From assembly GCF_030272615.1 (NCBI RefSeq), contig NW_026728906.1:434001-498000 (forward strand): a stretch of DNA of 64,000 nt, read 5' to 3'. The translations under genes were made by a program, and so were the position numbers. Below are positions 1-10,501 of the stretch, piece by piece. The notes beneath the pieces were generated by a model. It was given only the letters and a program-made list of their open reading frames with translations, made no database searches and was not told the origin of the DNA. The DNA is from Cryptomeria japonica (taxonomy: Eukaryota > Streptophyta > Pinopsida > Cupressales > Cupressaceae). How positions within the stretch are numbered: position 1 is the stretch's first letter; every line of letters starts with the position of its first letter.

Positions 1-8
1 AATATAAT

Positions 9-715
9 CGAGTTCCATTACCAATATTCTTATGTTTTGTTTGAAATAGGGAGAGAAGGAGAGAGGGAGATATAGGGATATAAAGAGAGAGATAGAGGAG
101 GAAGAGTGAGGGAAAGATAAAGGAGTGAGGAGATAGAGTTAGGCGATAAATATAGAGAGGAAGATAGAGATCGAGATTGATATAGATATGGAGAAGAATA
201 GGGATATGGATATGAGAGGAAGAGATAAAGAGAGAGGAGAGAGAAATAGATAGAGATAGAAGAGATAAATATATAGAGAGGGGGAGAGAGAATGAGCGAG
301 GGATAACTTTGAATCAATTGTGCATTCATTAATACAAACCAAACATAAGTGAAAGAAAACCTTTCAATCAAAAGATAATTGAACTCCATTACCAATAGGC
401 TCATGTTATGTTTGCAATAGTGAGAGGGGAGAGATGAATAGATAAAGAGAGCGAGACATGTCTGGAGATAGGGTGACAGAGGAAGAGAGAGCTAGAGATG
501 GGAATGAAGAGAGGGAGGTGGCAAAGAAATAGATGGTTAAAGAGAGTGAGACGTGCCTAGATAGAGTGAGAGAGGATGAAAAGGACAAATAAAGAGAGAT
601 ATAGTTGTAGAGGGATAAGGAGAAATTAAGATAAAGATTAGGAGATAGAAACGGATAGAAAAGAAGAGATACAAAGATACAAAAGGGGAGAGAGAGAGGG
701 AGGGAGGGAGGGATA
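9..715. repeat. Duplicated purine-rich (GA)n block, unit 1
   Basis: Two purine-rich tracts on the plus strand (about 45-300 and 420-712), dominated by GAGA, GATA and GGGA words. Each is preceded by a related 40-bp header (…TCCATTACCAATA… at 13 and at 384, an offset of about 371 bp) and followed by a related tail (GGATA…TTTG…). This is an old, diverged tandem duplication of a microsatellite-bearing segment. Minus-strand reading frames through it are Ser/Leu/Tyr/Ile-rich by composition and are not credible genes. Confidence 0.85.
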
Positions 716-3690
716 TTTTTGGGCCAATTTGTAATTCAAACTCGTTAATGAAGATGTTAACATAGGTTGACACCTAGTATGGTGGTTATACCTTTTGTAA
801 ATCTTTGAACCAATAGTAATAGTATTAACATAGTATTGAATTATTTGTAATTGCCATGTATAACCTCATTTTGTGTGTTTTGTCACGTATGCACTATCCT
901 TTAGTGCATTATCCACTTATACTTCTCAGTACATAATACATCTGAGGAATTTTGTAGATAGAGTGGCAAGGGAAGAAGTTACATAGAAGTTGTATACTTC
1001 AACACTTCTCTTGTTTGTATTTATTTCTCACATTTGGGAGTCTTAAATTACACACTATAATTATTTTCTCGATATCCATACTTGCCTTGCTTTAGCTTTA
1101 CAAACAACCTTATGACCACACATAATAAGGTCAAGTCATCCTAAAGCCCATACAACCTTGCATCCCTCTAATGACATGTGTGGTTAATAATCACATTCTA
1201 AACTGAATTAACAATAGCTTCGATTTTATGTCCAACGACCATTAAGTTTAATTTAATCTAAATTGTTCTATTGATCTAGATTCTCCTTTAAATAAGAATA
1301 ATATTTAAGAAGTCATAAACATATAATTTAATATTAAATTTTTTAAATACATAATTAATTATTTTAATATTATAAACTTTTAAAAGCAATAAATATTAAT
1401 AGATAAAAATTTCAAAATAAATTAAAACAAATTATTTTTAAAATTCAAAATATAATTTAAAAATAATAATATATAGAACTTTTTACATTTTTAAAAATAC
1501 TAAAAAATCGAACTATTTCAACAATGAGGTTTAGACCAACCATGCACTACAATTTGCAATCAACAAATAACAAATGGTATGAGCACTAAGTAATTCATCA
1601 TATATCTTCGCATTTCTCCATCATAATCAGTAAAATTCAATTAACTTTGAGAAGTAACAAGAACCCATGCAAAATGTAGAAAGACAGCACAAACATCCAC
1701 CATATCTTCAACAAAACTTATGTATTAATTTCAACAAGTCTTGGAAACAATCTCTAGCTTCCTCCTCCTACTCTACTTTCTAACAGTTCTGCTCTACTCT
1801 ATTATCCACCTATTAACCTTTAAAAATGAGAAGGCAAACCTTATATAGAAGTCTTGATACAAATGAATGTCCGAGATTGATTTGAATTTAATGGCCGAGA
1901 TTTAACCATGAAACCCTAATTAGGGCTAGTTATAACAACAACCACTTTAACCAATGAGAAAACTACAACACTTTGGGCACATGTCCCTCTTTGAATGTGG
2001 ATCAATGAGAAATGAGATTAGGTACATTGAATAATATTTGATGTAATGCCATATGTCACTTGCTCCTCCTTTGATGAGTTAGGTTCAATACACCTACAAG
2101 AACTGACTTGGCATCACTGAATTGGTCTATGATGATCAAGCACCACCTTAGCTTGCATGTCTCCCTAGCAATATGTCGACACTCAACATCATCCAATTGC
2201 TTGATGTGATGGTTCATATTCTCAAATTGCATCCTCTTGAAAATCAAGTTTCTAGCTTTGATTAACTCTTCTAAAACTATTTATAACATGTAATTTTTTT
2301 CATATCAGTTATCTTTTTCTTGAATAATATTTTAGGAGATTGACAAAATACCTAGGTTTACATTTATTATACTTTTAGTATTGTTATCTATTCTTTCATT
2401 GTGGTAGATGTAAAATGTTTCTATCATAATTTTGTGGGATACATATATGACTAATCCATTACAATACAAGGAACATTTTGGAGCACCAACAACAACTACG
2501 TATTTAGACTTTGTTAGTGTATCTGAATGTTCCTTCTAGATAAATTTTAGAGTTGATATTAGCTTGTTAGGATGTTGGTTTCTTGGGATTCTATGCCTGT
2601 GTGTGATGACATTTCATTATATTAATTAAAATATTTCTAATTGATAGAGTTTCTATTTTATTTATGATTTTAATATACATATTTATATAATTTATAAAAA
2701 ACTTTTCAATAAAATATTTAATATATTTATAAAAATCTTTATCATAATAATGTATATTTAATTCAAATAAAAATTTCTATCTTAATTTGTTTTAAATTTA
2801 ATGAAAAATAAATAAATAAGTATAAATTATTTTGTAATTTATGAAATAGGCTCATGACAATAACTGCATAGTTACTCTCTAGTTGGTATGATGTCAAAAA
2901 AATTAGATGCACGTAACATCATTTGGCTACCAGTTGGAGGAATTGTTGAAGAGATTGTATGGTTAATTAGTAACTTATATTTCATAAGTTTTATTTTTCA
3001 AAAAGCTTTGAATGAAACCTACACTAGATGTGTGTGCATGTAACCACCCAGATGATGGAACTTTACTACATTTTGTGTAGTATAATTCACGAAATGATAC
3101 TTCATCATTAAAATATGTGAACAATTTTTAAAATAACCAAATTGGAAAGAGCATAAACAATACGGGGGCAAAAAGAACACAAAATATGCACTAGGAACTA
3201 TTATTGTCTTCCTCCATAAAAGCCTCCACAAAAAAGTGCTTGTAATAGGAATAAATCTCTGGAAGCAATTATTCTCATCCAAAATTCATGTAACAAAGAT
3301 TCATAGTTGACAAAGGATCTTTTCATCAGCAATGGAACAAGGGACACTATAGCCTAAAAAGGCAAACGTGACTACCAAAATAAAGTAAAACTAGATGAGG
3401 CCATGAGGCAAAACAAAATCTCCACATGCCCTCTAATGCTAGATAACTGGTCTAAGTGGTGCAAAACATGACCTTGAAGAACTCAAGTAACGGTAAAAAA
3501 AGGTTAAAAATTAGACCAAGAAGGAGTCTTGCGGCCTTGTAAATAGCCAAAATGACATTCATGCAAGGAAAAATTAATAGAGAAAGACAAAACAGTTTTA
3601 TTCAAATTGTTCAAAATTCATGCAAAAATAGATAAGCAACATATGCAACTCTAAGATTGACCAAAAATTGATTTGATTTGACAATATTTA
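716..3690. other. Non-coding AT-rich stretch, unit 1
   Basis: No gene recognised. About 1300-1510 and 2600-2850 are almost pure A/T low-complexity sequence. A 12-bp perfect palindrome CCCTAATTAGGG (1914-1925) contains a telobox-like AAACCCTAA. The short frames at 2056-2247 and 3019-3282 (minus strand) show no recognisable domain or gene-like structure. The segment around 2040-2260 could be old transposon debris, but I cannot assign it. Confidence 0.7.
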
Positions 3691-5115
3691 TGTTAACAAC
3701 AGCCAAGAGGGAAGAATGAGAGGGGGGTGAATCAGTCTTCACCGGAATAACAAACTTTACCGCAAAACACAGATTTGATAAACTGCAGTAATAAGACAGA
3801 TAAGAAAATTAATAGCACAACACACAACACTAAGATTTTGATGCGCAAAACCCAGTTAAGCGAAAAACCATGGTGGGAACCTACCCACAGTAAGATGATA
3901 CTCTACAATAGTATGTGAAAATATTACAATGAGGAATGCACATGCATTCAGGCACACTGCCTAGAGCTCACTGCTCAAATAATATTTGCTCGGAAGGCTA
4001 CAACCCTTAGGGAAGTCTCACTGACTCGCAATAAGATTTGGACTACAATTCGAAAGAAATGAACGGAAAGAATAGCATCTCCAAATAGAATCTCACCACA
4101 AACTCAACATCGAAGGATACATCACATGTTCGCACACAAACCTCTCTCTGATAATGAAGACACAACATCAAACAACCAAATTACATGACTATATCACCTA
4201 TATATATAATTTATCAACCTTGATAACAAGGTCGGCTAAACCCTCGACCCTCAATTAAAAAATTACATCACACGATACAAACACTGACCACCAGACCAAT
4301 ATAGTGGTTTACATAGCATAGCATGGTTCTAGGTCAAATTCCCAAACACATAACTCCACCGAAAATCACGCAAAGATCAATCGCAACACGCTACACCACC
4401 AGAAATGGTGCATAACACACAAATCATCACTGGTTGATAGAAACCACCAAAAACTCACACAACGATAAATACAGATTGCCAAAACAAATAGGACATAATT
4501 AAAAAAAATACCAGCAAGCACATTAGAATCATCCACAATAGCTGCACCAACACTACTTTTCAAATCTTCATCGGTCAACGTCTGAAAGCTAAAGAACACA
4601 ACCAATCAACAACGGCCAGGAAGAAAGATAACTTGCGGAGAACCAAATCATGATTCAACTGAAATTAAGATACACAAGACCTTCCCAAGAAATATCCCAA
4701 AATCTCAGCACCAGATCTGATCACACCAAAATATACCAGAGGATATACCGAACTCTGCGAAACAGTGATCAACAAAGCATCGCTACAAACCGGATCAGAA
4801 AATCTTCCCAATCTGCAATCACCAGAGAAAATCATAGGAATATGTTGACATCAATGACCACAACATATCCTAGCATGACCAACAATATCCAACAATTTAT
4901 GCCAAAACAACCACTTTATATCACTAGTTCAAATCAAATATCTATGCCAAAAGATCAGCCTATGCAAATTTTACCACACCAGAAAGTGCCAAAAAGCCAG
5001 CACACAAGGATCGGCTTTTTAATAAAATATCCCAAACCTTTACACATGCAGATTGACCATAGTAAAATAATTGATCGTCTTATTAAAATTGAAGACAAAT
5101 CATCTTTTAGCTAAT
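3691..5115 (+). mobile_element. Degenerate LTR-retrotransposon-like segment, unit 1
   Basis: The stretch opens with TGTTAACAACAGCC and soon reads GAGAGGGGGGTGAATCAGT. It continues with AAAACCCAGTTAAG, CCATGGTGGGAACC and CCTAGAGCTCACTGCTCAAA, and ends with ATGTTGACATCAATGACC. From memory, this word order is typical of the terminal regions of plant LTR retrotransposons, perhaps conifer ones. No integrase, reverse transcriptase or gag domain, paired LTR or target-site duplication was found, so at most it is a fragment, a non-autonomous element or a solo-LTR remnant. A 154-codon ATG ORF at 4650-5114 (Lys, Gln, Ser and Thr-rich) lies inside; it has no recognised domain. The boundaries are approximate. 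Confidence 0.5.
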
Positions 5116-8100
5116 TAAGCGCTTCCACTATCCACACAATAATGTGTTCCTAAAAGATCGCCCTACAGTAGAGCTTCAAATTTGTCAACTTGGTCTCCAT
5201 GATCAACAATTTAATAAAAAATATATATAATTTAAAATACACTAATCAACCATGAAATAAAATCTCCTATTTTTATTTTATTATTTATACGATGAATTTT
5301 ATAAACTTCAATTCATCGGGATTTTTAAAATCACAGTAGAAACACCTTCGGATTATCATGTCCTCACAAGAACACAAAAATATTATGGCACAAATCCACA
5401 TTCCTTTCAGATGCTCAACCTCAATCAAAACCTCTATAAATCTGCAGTCATAATTAAAATAAATTACAAACATGTGAGTACCAAAAAACTAGTGGAGCTC
5501 AAAAAAAGAAAATGCACAGATTGAGATGAATGATAAGCTCTTAATATCTTTGATCAACTTAGGGGTGATTAAAAATACATATCTAATACAGTTCCACCTA
5601 TAATATCAGATGCTATCTAGAATCATGTAATGTTTCATGGATAAGATTAACATAACCAGGCATTATTCTAACAACTAACCATCTAGCAAACTTACATAGA
5701 AGAATATTCTAGTTAGAATATCATACACTAACAACACATAGCTTGAAAAATTGGCGTAGGCTATTTTGGGTTCATGGAGGTGCGAGCAAACGTTAATCTA
5801 TAGTAAGTGAAATTGCTCAAACCCACAAAAAGGTCATTTGGAGCTCGTCGATTTTGCACAAGTCACGAGTTTTCTCTTGCACAAGTGTTTATCCTTTTGT
5901 AGACTACGGTCTTCTTCAGCATGGTTTTCTATGTGGTTTTCTTCTATTTTTTTGTGTGTGCCTGGTTTATTCGTGTGTGTACCTAATGTTCAGATTGCTT
6001 TGGAAAACCAGGTTATTTCCCCTGTTGGTGAACTTTTAACTAGCACATTTTTCAAGGACTAGTGCACCCAACACCCCTATTTTGCTAAAATAGGCTCAAC
6101 TGTTGAGAGATGAAAGTGGACCTTGTAATTTGCATGAATCTAATTTGTTTTGTTGTCCCATCACAACAAAATGTTTCGAAAAGGTGTGAACTTCATATAA
6201 ACACAACTCCCTTTCCCATTCTAGGAATCAATGTACTCAATATAGAAAACCAAAAAACCTAGTCAATCAAGCATTCAGGGAGCGAAACGATAAAGAAGTC
6301 CCAATTTGATTATTCAATCATTGAAATATATGCTATAGCAATTATGATCAAGTGTATTATGTAATTCGTACCTAAGATAAGGTGTCATCATTTCACCATT
6401 TATCATTTTCTTAGCCTCTTTTCTTGTGGGGGCATGCATCCTATCTCACCATTATCATTGTTGAAGAGAGAACACTAATACGCGGTTTGGATAAGGTAAT
6501 CCCTTATATGAAATAACCATTTCTCCCAATTTTCTCTATCTACAGGTCCAAATCCGATAACAAGAAAGTTAAAGAAAAGTAGACCAGACATTAGCAGGCA
6601 TCACAAAACATTGATTGAACGAAAACCCTAAGAACAGGGCACCCAGCAGTCATTGACCCATATTTTTAAGAGGCAAGTGATCAAATATTGTCGATTTCAT
6701 TTTCGATCATCTCTCAATTTTCCCTCAACTTTAGACACGGATCTCCAACGTTTCTCTCTAGTACAATTAGCTTCATATTACAGTCCCAATTTCCTCTCTA
6801 TGTCTCCATCTCAGATATGTCTTACTCTTTCTATATTTCATCTTGTATCTACTACATTCTATAAAACTTAGTCATTTTACCATTGTTAGACTAGTTCATC
6901 TATAGACACTTCACTGTCTCCATCTCATGCAACAAAAGGAACAGGAACCTAATTTCGTATCCCTTCCTTAAAGACAACAACTAGTCCTATTCTTATTACT
7001 AATTATGTTGTGTCAACTAAGATCTTCTAGCTTACATTGGTCAATCGTAGGATCTTGTTTCCTCCATTTCAAGGTTTACATTGATTTATGAGATGGTATG
7101 ATTATATATGCTACATAAACCAACATTTTTTAAGGTATGATCCCATATTGTATTGGTATAAAATTGGTGGTACTGAAACCAACATTGATATAGAAAAAAA
7201 TAGACATTTTTATTTCTAACGTGTTTCCATCTACATCTTTCACTTGTCTTGCAATTGTGTACATTCTCATGTAAATACCAACGATGTTATACTCGCGCCC
7301 TTTTATGCTTCATACCATAATGTGACTCCTCTAATTCCATAAGACCAGGAGTGCGCAAGGAGTGTAATGCTTCGTGTGGTTCATGTAACTAAACTCGGCT
7401 TCTATTTGTAGATATGAGCAAAGGTTGTGTTTTTATCACTTAAAATGTGCTTTATATGTTTTCTTAAATGCTCACATATACATACTGGTGGCATAAAATG
7501 AAAGTAAGCGTGTAGGACTCAATAGAATATAAAATAGTGACTAGTGATTTAGAACTTTCCTTGGTGTAACCCAATAAAAAATATTGAAAAGAATGGAGTT
7601 GTACCCTCATCTCTAGTATCAATTAAATGCAAGATTCACAAGCCAACTTCTCAATTTGAGTCTTAAATACAAAGTGGACATTACCTAGCACTTATGTAAT
7701 TTCGTACAATATTGTATTCTTGTGGAAAGAGCTTGCTTAACAATATGCTCGAGTTCTACGCTCATTGACTAATTCTCTCCAATGACAAAACTTATGTTTC
7801 CATGAGTTGAAATCTAGAATCTCCATTTCCAAGTGTTGCACCATCTTATTACTCGACGTTTTTCTTCATCCAAATCTATTGATTGATATCTTCATTATTT
7901 TATAGTCTCTCTTTTCAATGTCTTCCCCCAAGCTAAACTATGCAACCAAATAGCGTTCACTTCCTTGTCAACCTCAATCAAAACCTAGAATAAAAAACAT
8001 GCACCTAGCTATCAAATATGGAATAAAATACATGCACTTGTCTAAAACAAATTAGCACTTCCCTAAATAAATCATGTAGAAAACTTTCTCCAATACCAAC

Positions 8101-8890
8101 CGATCGATAATCAAATCGAATATTCCATTCTAATCTCACCATCGCTGATTTTTGTTCTCTTCACTTATGTGCCGATCCAATGCACTATGCTACTGATGTG
8201 AACATTCAGAAAGCCAAAATTGGTATCTTCTACATCTACACCTTCCACTTGTCTTGAAATTTTGTATGTGGTCAAATTTTGTGCCTACAATGTTATACAT
8301 AATATTTCGCACCCCTTTGTGATTTATAACAATATGTCACCCCTGTAATACCACAAGACTATTTAATAAAGAGTATGTTGATTGAATAAGATTTATGTAT
8401 TTGAAATATGCTTCTTTTTTGTTGTGAGCATGTACTATGTTTTTCATCAACTCAAGACATTATTGTTGCAGTTTCTTAAGAATTTGAGTATCTGCAGTAG
8501 TTGCATAGAATGAAAATGAGCAAGCTTCAAAGACATAGGTTATATAGACATCGAAGGCATGAAAGAAGAGGTCGTGAAGCTTTAGAATGAACTGATGTAT
8601 GAAGCTCTATTTTATTAGATCATTTATAAATGCATGGGAAAAGTAGAAGATTATGATATTTGCAGATCTCACTGATAATGTATGAGTTATATCTATTATC
8701 TTATTCTTGATGGAAATGCGATTGCCAATTTCTCAATATGACGACACTTTTATCTTCTTCGTATCAATCAACAAATACCTTGAGATATTGGAAATTATAT
8801 TCAAAATGCGCTTACAACTTACCTTAAAATGTGTTACAGCAAAGTGAAATTTTAATGTTGTCATCAAAGGGACAAAACGACATCAATATT
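5116..8890. other. Non-coding spacer with old repeats, unit 1
   Basis: No gene recognised. Short perfect inverted repeats occur at 5290-5298/5310-5318 (9-bp arms, 11-nt loop) and 5704-5711/5714-5721 (8-bp arms, 2-nt loop). Two diverged direct copies of one segment lie at about 7228-7347 and 8232-8360. The small plus-strand frames at 5838-6062 and 6653-6871 look like chance frames in T-rich DNA. Confidence 0.7.
7228..8360. repeat. Pair of diverged direct repeats (about 125 bp each), unit 1
   Basis: The segments 7228-7347 and 8232-8360 align through CATCTACAYCTTYCACTTGTCTTG, then AATGTTATAC or GATGTTATAC, then TCGCRCCC, then TGTSACYCCT and AATWCCAYAAGAC, with substitutions and a gap of about 7 bp. 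The pair recurs in every unit, so it predates the array. Confidence 0.7.
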
Positions 8891-9110
8891 TAATTCTCAA
8901 TCTTTGGAATATGATGAGGACATACTGATGTCCAAAACAGATGCTATGAATGGCACAAGAGGACGCCAATAACCCTAAAATGATAGTTTTATTCAACGGT
9001 TAATTTTCAATCTTTGGAATATGATGAGGACATGCTGATGTCCAAAACAGATGCTATGAATGGCACAAGAGGACGCCAATAACCCTAAAATGATAGTTTT
9101 ATTCAACGGT
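8891..9110. repeat. 2 x 110-bp direct tandem repeat 3' of GLP copy 1
   Basis: Copy a is 8891-9000 and copy b is 9001-9110. They are equal in length and differ at two bases here (c/t at the sixth base, a/g in GGACATRCTG). In units 2-5 only the second difference remains. Each copy contains a short perfect inverted repeat (GGACAT, 4-nt loop, ATGTCC) and, near its right end, TTTATT, which is AATAAA on the GLP strand. The repeat begins 56 bp past the GLP stop codon, so it probably duplicates the 3'-UTR end. Confidence 0.95.
9098..9103 (-). terminator. Probable poly(A) signal of GLP copy 1
   Basis: AATAAA on the minus strand, 64 bp beyond the GLP stop codon. A second identical hexamer lies 110 bp further on (8988-8993), in the other repeat copy. 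Plant poly(A) signals are degenerate, so the choice of site is not settled by sequence. Confidence 0.55.
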
Positions 9111-9166
9111 GAGAAAAAAGAATTGGGAAAGACGGTCTTCATTGGGAGACCTCTTGTTTGTTTTGT

Positions 9167-9927
9167 TTAGTATGCGAATTTCTTTTGAATGTAATTCACC
9201 AGTTCCTGGGTGATGCGGAAGGCCTTGCTCAAAACGGAATCGGGGAGAGGGGGATTCGCCGCAAACAGAGAATTGGCGATTGTCTGAACTCCGGGAAACT
9301 GGCTGCTCAATCCAGCTATGGCCACTGCATTTTCATGCCCCACATTCTGCTGGAAATGAACAAGTGCCTTTGGAAACACAAACACATCTCCCTTCTCCAA
9401 AGTTTTGCTGAAAAATTTGTTGCTGGTGTCAATGAAACCCACAAGAAGCTGGCCTTCCAGTAAAACAAGAACTTCGGTGCCTCTTGGGTGTGTGTGAGGA
9501 GGATTTATTCCACCCACTGCGTAGTCGATGCGGACCAACGATATTCCAAACGTATTGAGGCCTGGTATCTGTTTAACGTTCGCCATCGTTACGTTGGAGC
9601 CCACATCATTGTCGGTGTTCCCTGCCTGCCCAAGTCCCCGGAAGAAGAAATCGTTTGCTGAAACTTGCATTGGGTCTTTGCAAACGAACCCGTTCACCAA
9701 AACTGTTTAAAACAAGATCAAATCAATCTGTCTGTTAGTAACTCGACTCGTCTAATAAGCAAATCATTATCATTGTTTATGTATAAATATTCTCACTCAC
9801 CGTTGCTTTCCTCATCTGCAACGCAGAAATCTTGCAAGGGATCCGGATCCCCTGCCATGACCCTGTCGCTGTAACAGCATATCAACAGAAAAAGTCCCAA
9901 CGTGAAGTAAATCATCCGGTTAGCCAT
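9167..9927 (-). CDS. Germin-like protein, copy 1 (2 exons; A117G variant)
   Basis: Exon 1 is 9801-9927 and exon 2 is 9167-9702, separated by a 98-bp phase-1 intron (9703-9800) with GTGAGT donor and AAACAG acceptor; the product is 220 residues. The ATG at 9927 has A at -3 and G at +4, an excellent plant context. Residues 1-25 form a hydrophobic signal peptide, with likely cleavage after VMA, giving a mature start [13 protein letters not shown]. Cys35 and Cys50 would form the family disulfide. Asn79 lies in an NVT glycosylation site. Germin box 1 ([11 protein letters not shown] onward) supplies His112, His114 and Glu119; box 2 ([17 protein letters not shown]) supplies His158. These are the Mn ligands of the cupin barrel. 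GLPs are secreted, usually hexameric apoplastic proteins; reported activities include superoxide dismutase, and oxalate oxidase in true germins. The sequence alone does not show which applies. This copy uniquely has Gly117 where the others have Ala, within box 1. Confidence 0.95.
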
Positions 9928-9990
9928 TGTAATAGAAACGCAGACACAAGAGATCAGGATATGAATGTCTATTACAAACCCATTACACGC

Positions 9991-9998
9991 TTTATATA
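9991..9998 (-). promoter_or_regulatory. TATA box of GLP copy 1
   Basis: Read on the minus strand this is TATATAAA within GGGCTATATAAAGCG, ending 64 bp upstream of the GLP start codon. A start of transcription 25-35 bp downstream would leave a 5' leader of roughly 30-40 nt, which is short but normal for plant GLP genes. No ATG occurs between here and the chosen start. The assignment rests on motif and spacing only. Confidence 0.75.
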
Positions 9999-10082
9999 GC
10001 CCAAACCATAACTCTCCGCAAAGACTAATTCATCTTGACTCCGTATATTTCACGGATCCTTCCAGAGTTGTTGCTCTTTTCC

Positions 10083-10090
10083 TTACGTCA
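10083..10090 (-). promoter_or_regulatory. TGACG (as-1-like) motif upstream of GLP copy 1
   Basis: On the minus strand this reads TGACGTAA, about 85 bp upstream of the TATA box. The TGACG core is the binding site of plant TGA-type bZIP factors, linked in the literature to salicylate and oxidative-stress responses. Many GLP genes respond to such cues, so the position is suggestive. A single short motif may still be chance. Confidence 0.4.
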
Positions 10091-10501
10091 CACTAAGTCT
10101 TACTGCATGTGGTTGTCTCGCCTGCTACCGCAGATGTATTCTCACCATCCTTTCATTAACGTTGAAATTTTCTATCTTCTCCCTGCCCTGCTGCGTATCC
10201 CTATCTCAAGATCAACTTACCTCCTGCCTTACACGTATTCTCGCCATCGCCATCATTTTAGTAATGTGGAATTGTTTAGACTTAATTGGAACGGTGGGCT
10301 TCTTCAAAGGAAACAATATATAAATCTTTCTCCACCGTGGGAGAATCGGTATGAGAGGAAAGTTTCTTTCTTGGAGTTGGATATTGGCCTAAAGACTGTC
10401 CATGCTTTGTACCCTTTTTCAATGAGATTTTTATCTCTCGTCATTTAAATTAATTTATGTTACTCAATGTTTATTTCTCAGATTGTCTATGTTCTAGGAC
10501 A

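Noticed and set aside
30-773. Minus-strand frames of 60-124 codons rich in Ser, Leu, Tyr and Ile across the purine-rich block (repeated in each unit)
   Set aside because: They are the direct result of reading (TCTC)n/(TATC)n; the composition is wholly explained by the microsatellite and no domain or gene signal is present.
2056-2247. Minus-strand 63-codon frame, possible transposon polyprotein fragment
   Set aside because: Too short and without a conserved motif to name; left as part of the non-coding stretch.
9158-9463. Plus-strand 101-codon frame overlapping GLP exon 2 (and its copies)
   Set aside because: Antisense shadow of the GLP coding sequence; the minus-strand frame has all germin motifs.
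9167-9700. Treating GLP exon 2 as a complete single-exon gene starting at TTG 9700
   Set aside because: A consensus acceptor immediately upstream and a signal-peptide exon with a consensus donor at 9800 restore the normal GLP N-terminus in frame.
9528-9874. Plus-strand frames of 60 and 69 codons over the GLP exon 2 start, intron and exon 1
   Set aside because: Antisense to the GLP gene, crossing its intron, with no recognisable product.
10035-10448. Plus-strand 137-codon frame just upstream of the GLP gene, possible divergent gene
   Set aside because: It opens with TTG within the GLP promoter, resembles no known family, and has no promoter or splice structure of its own.
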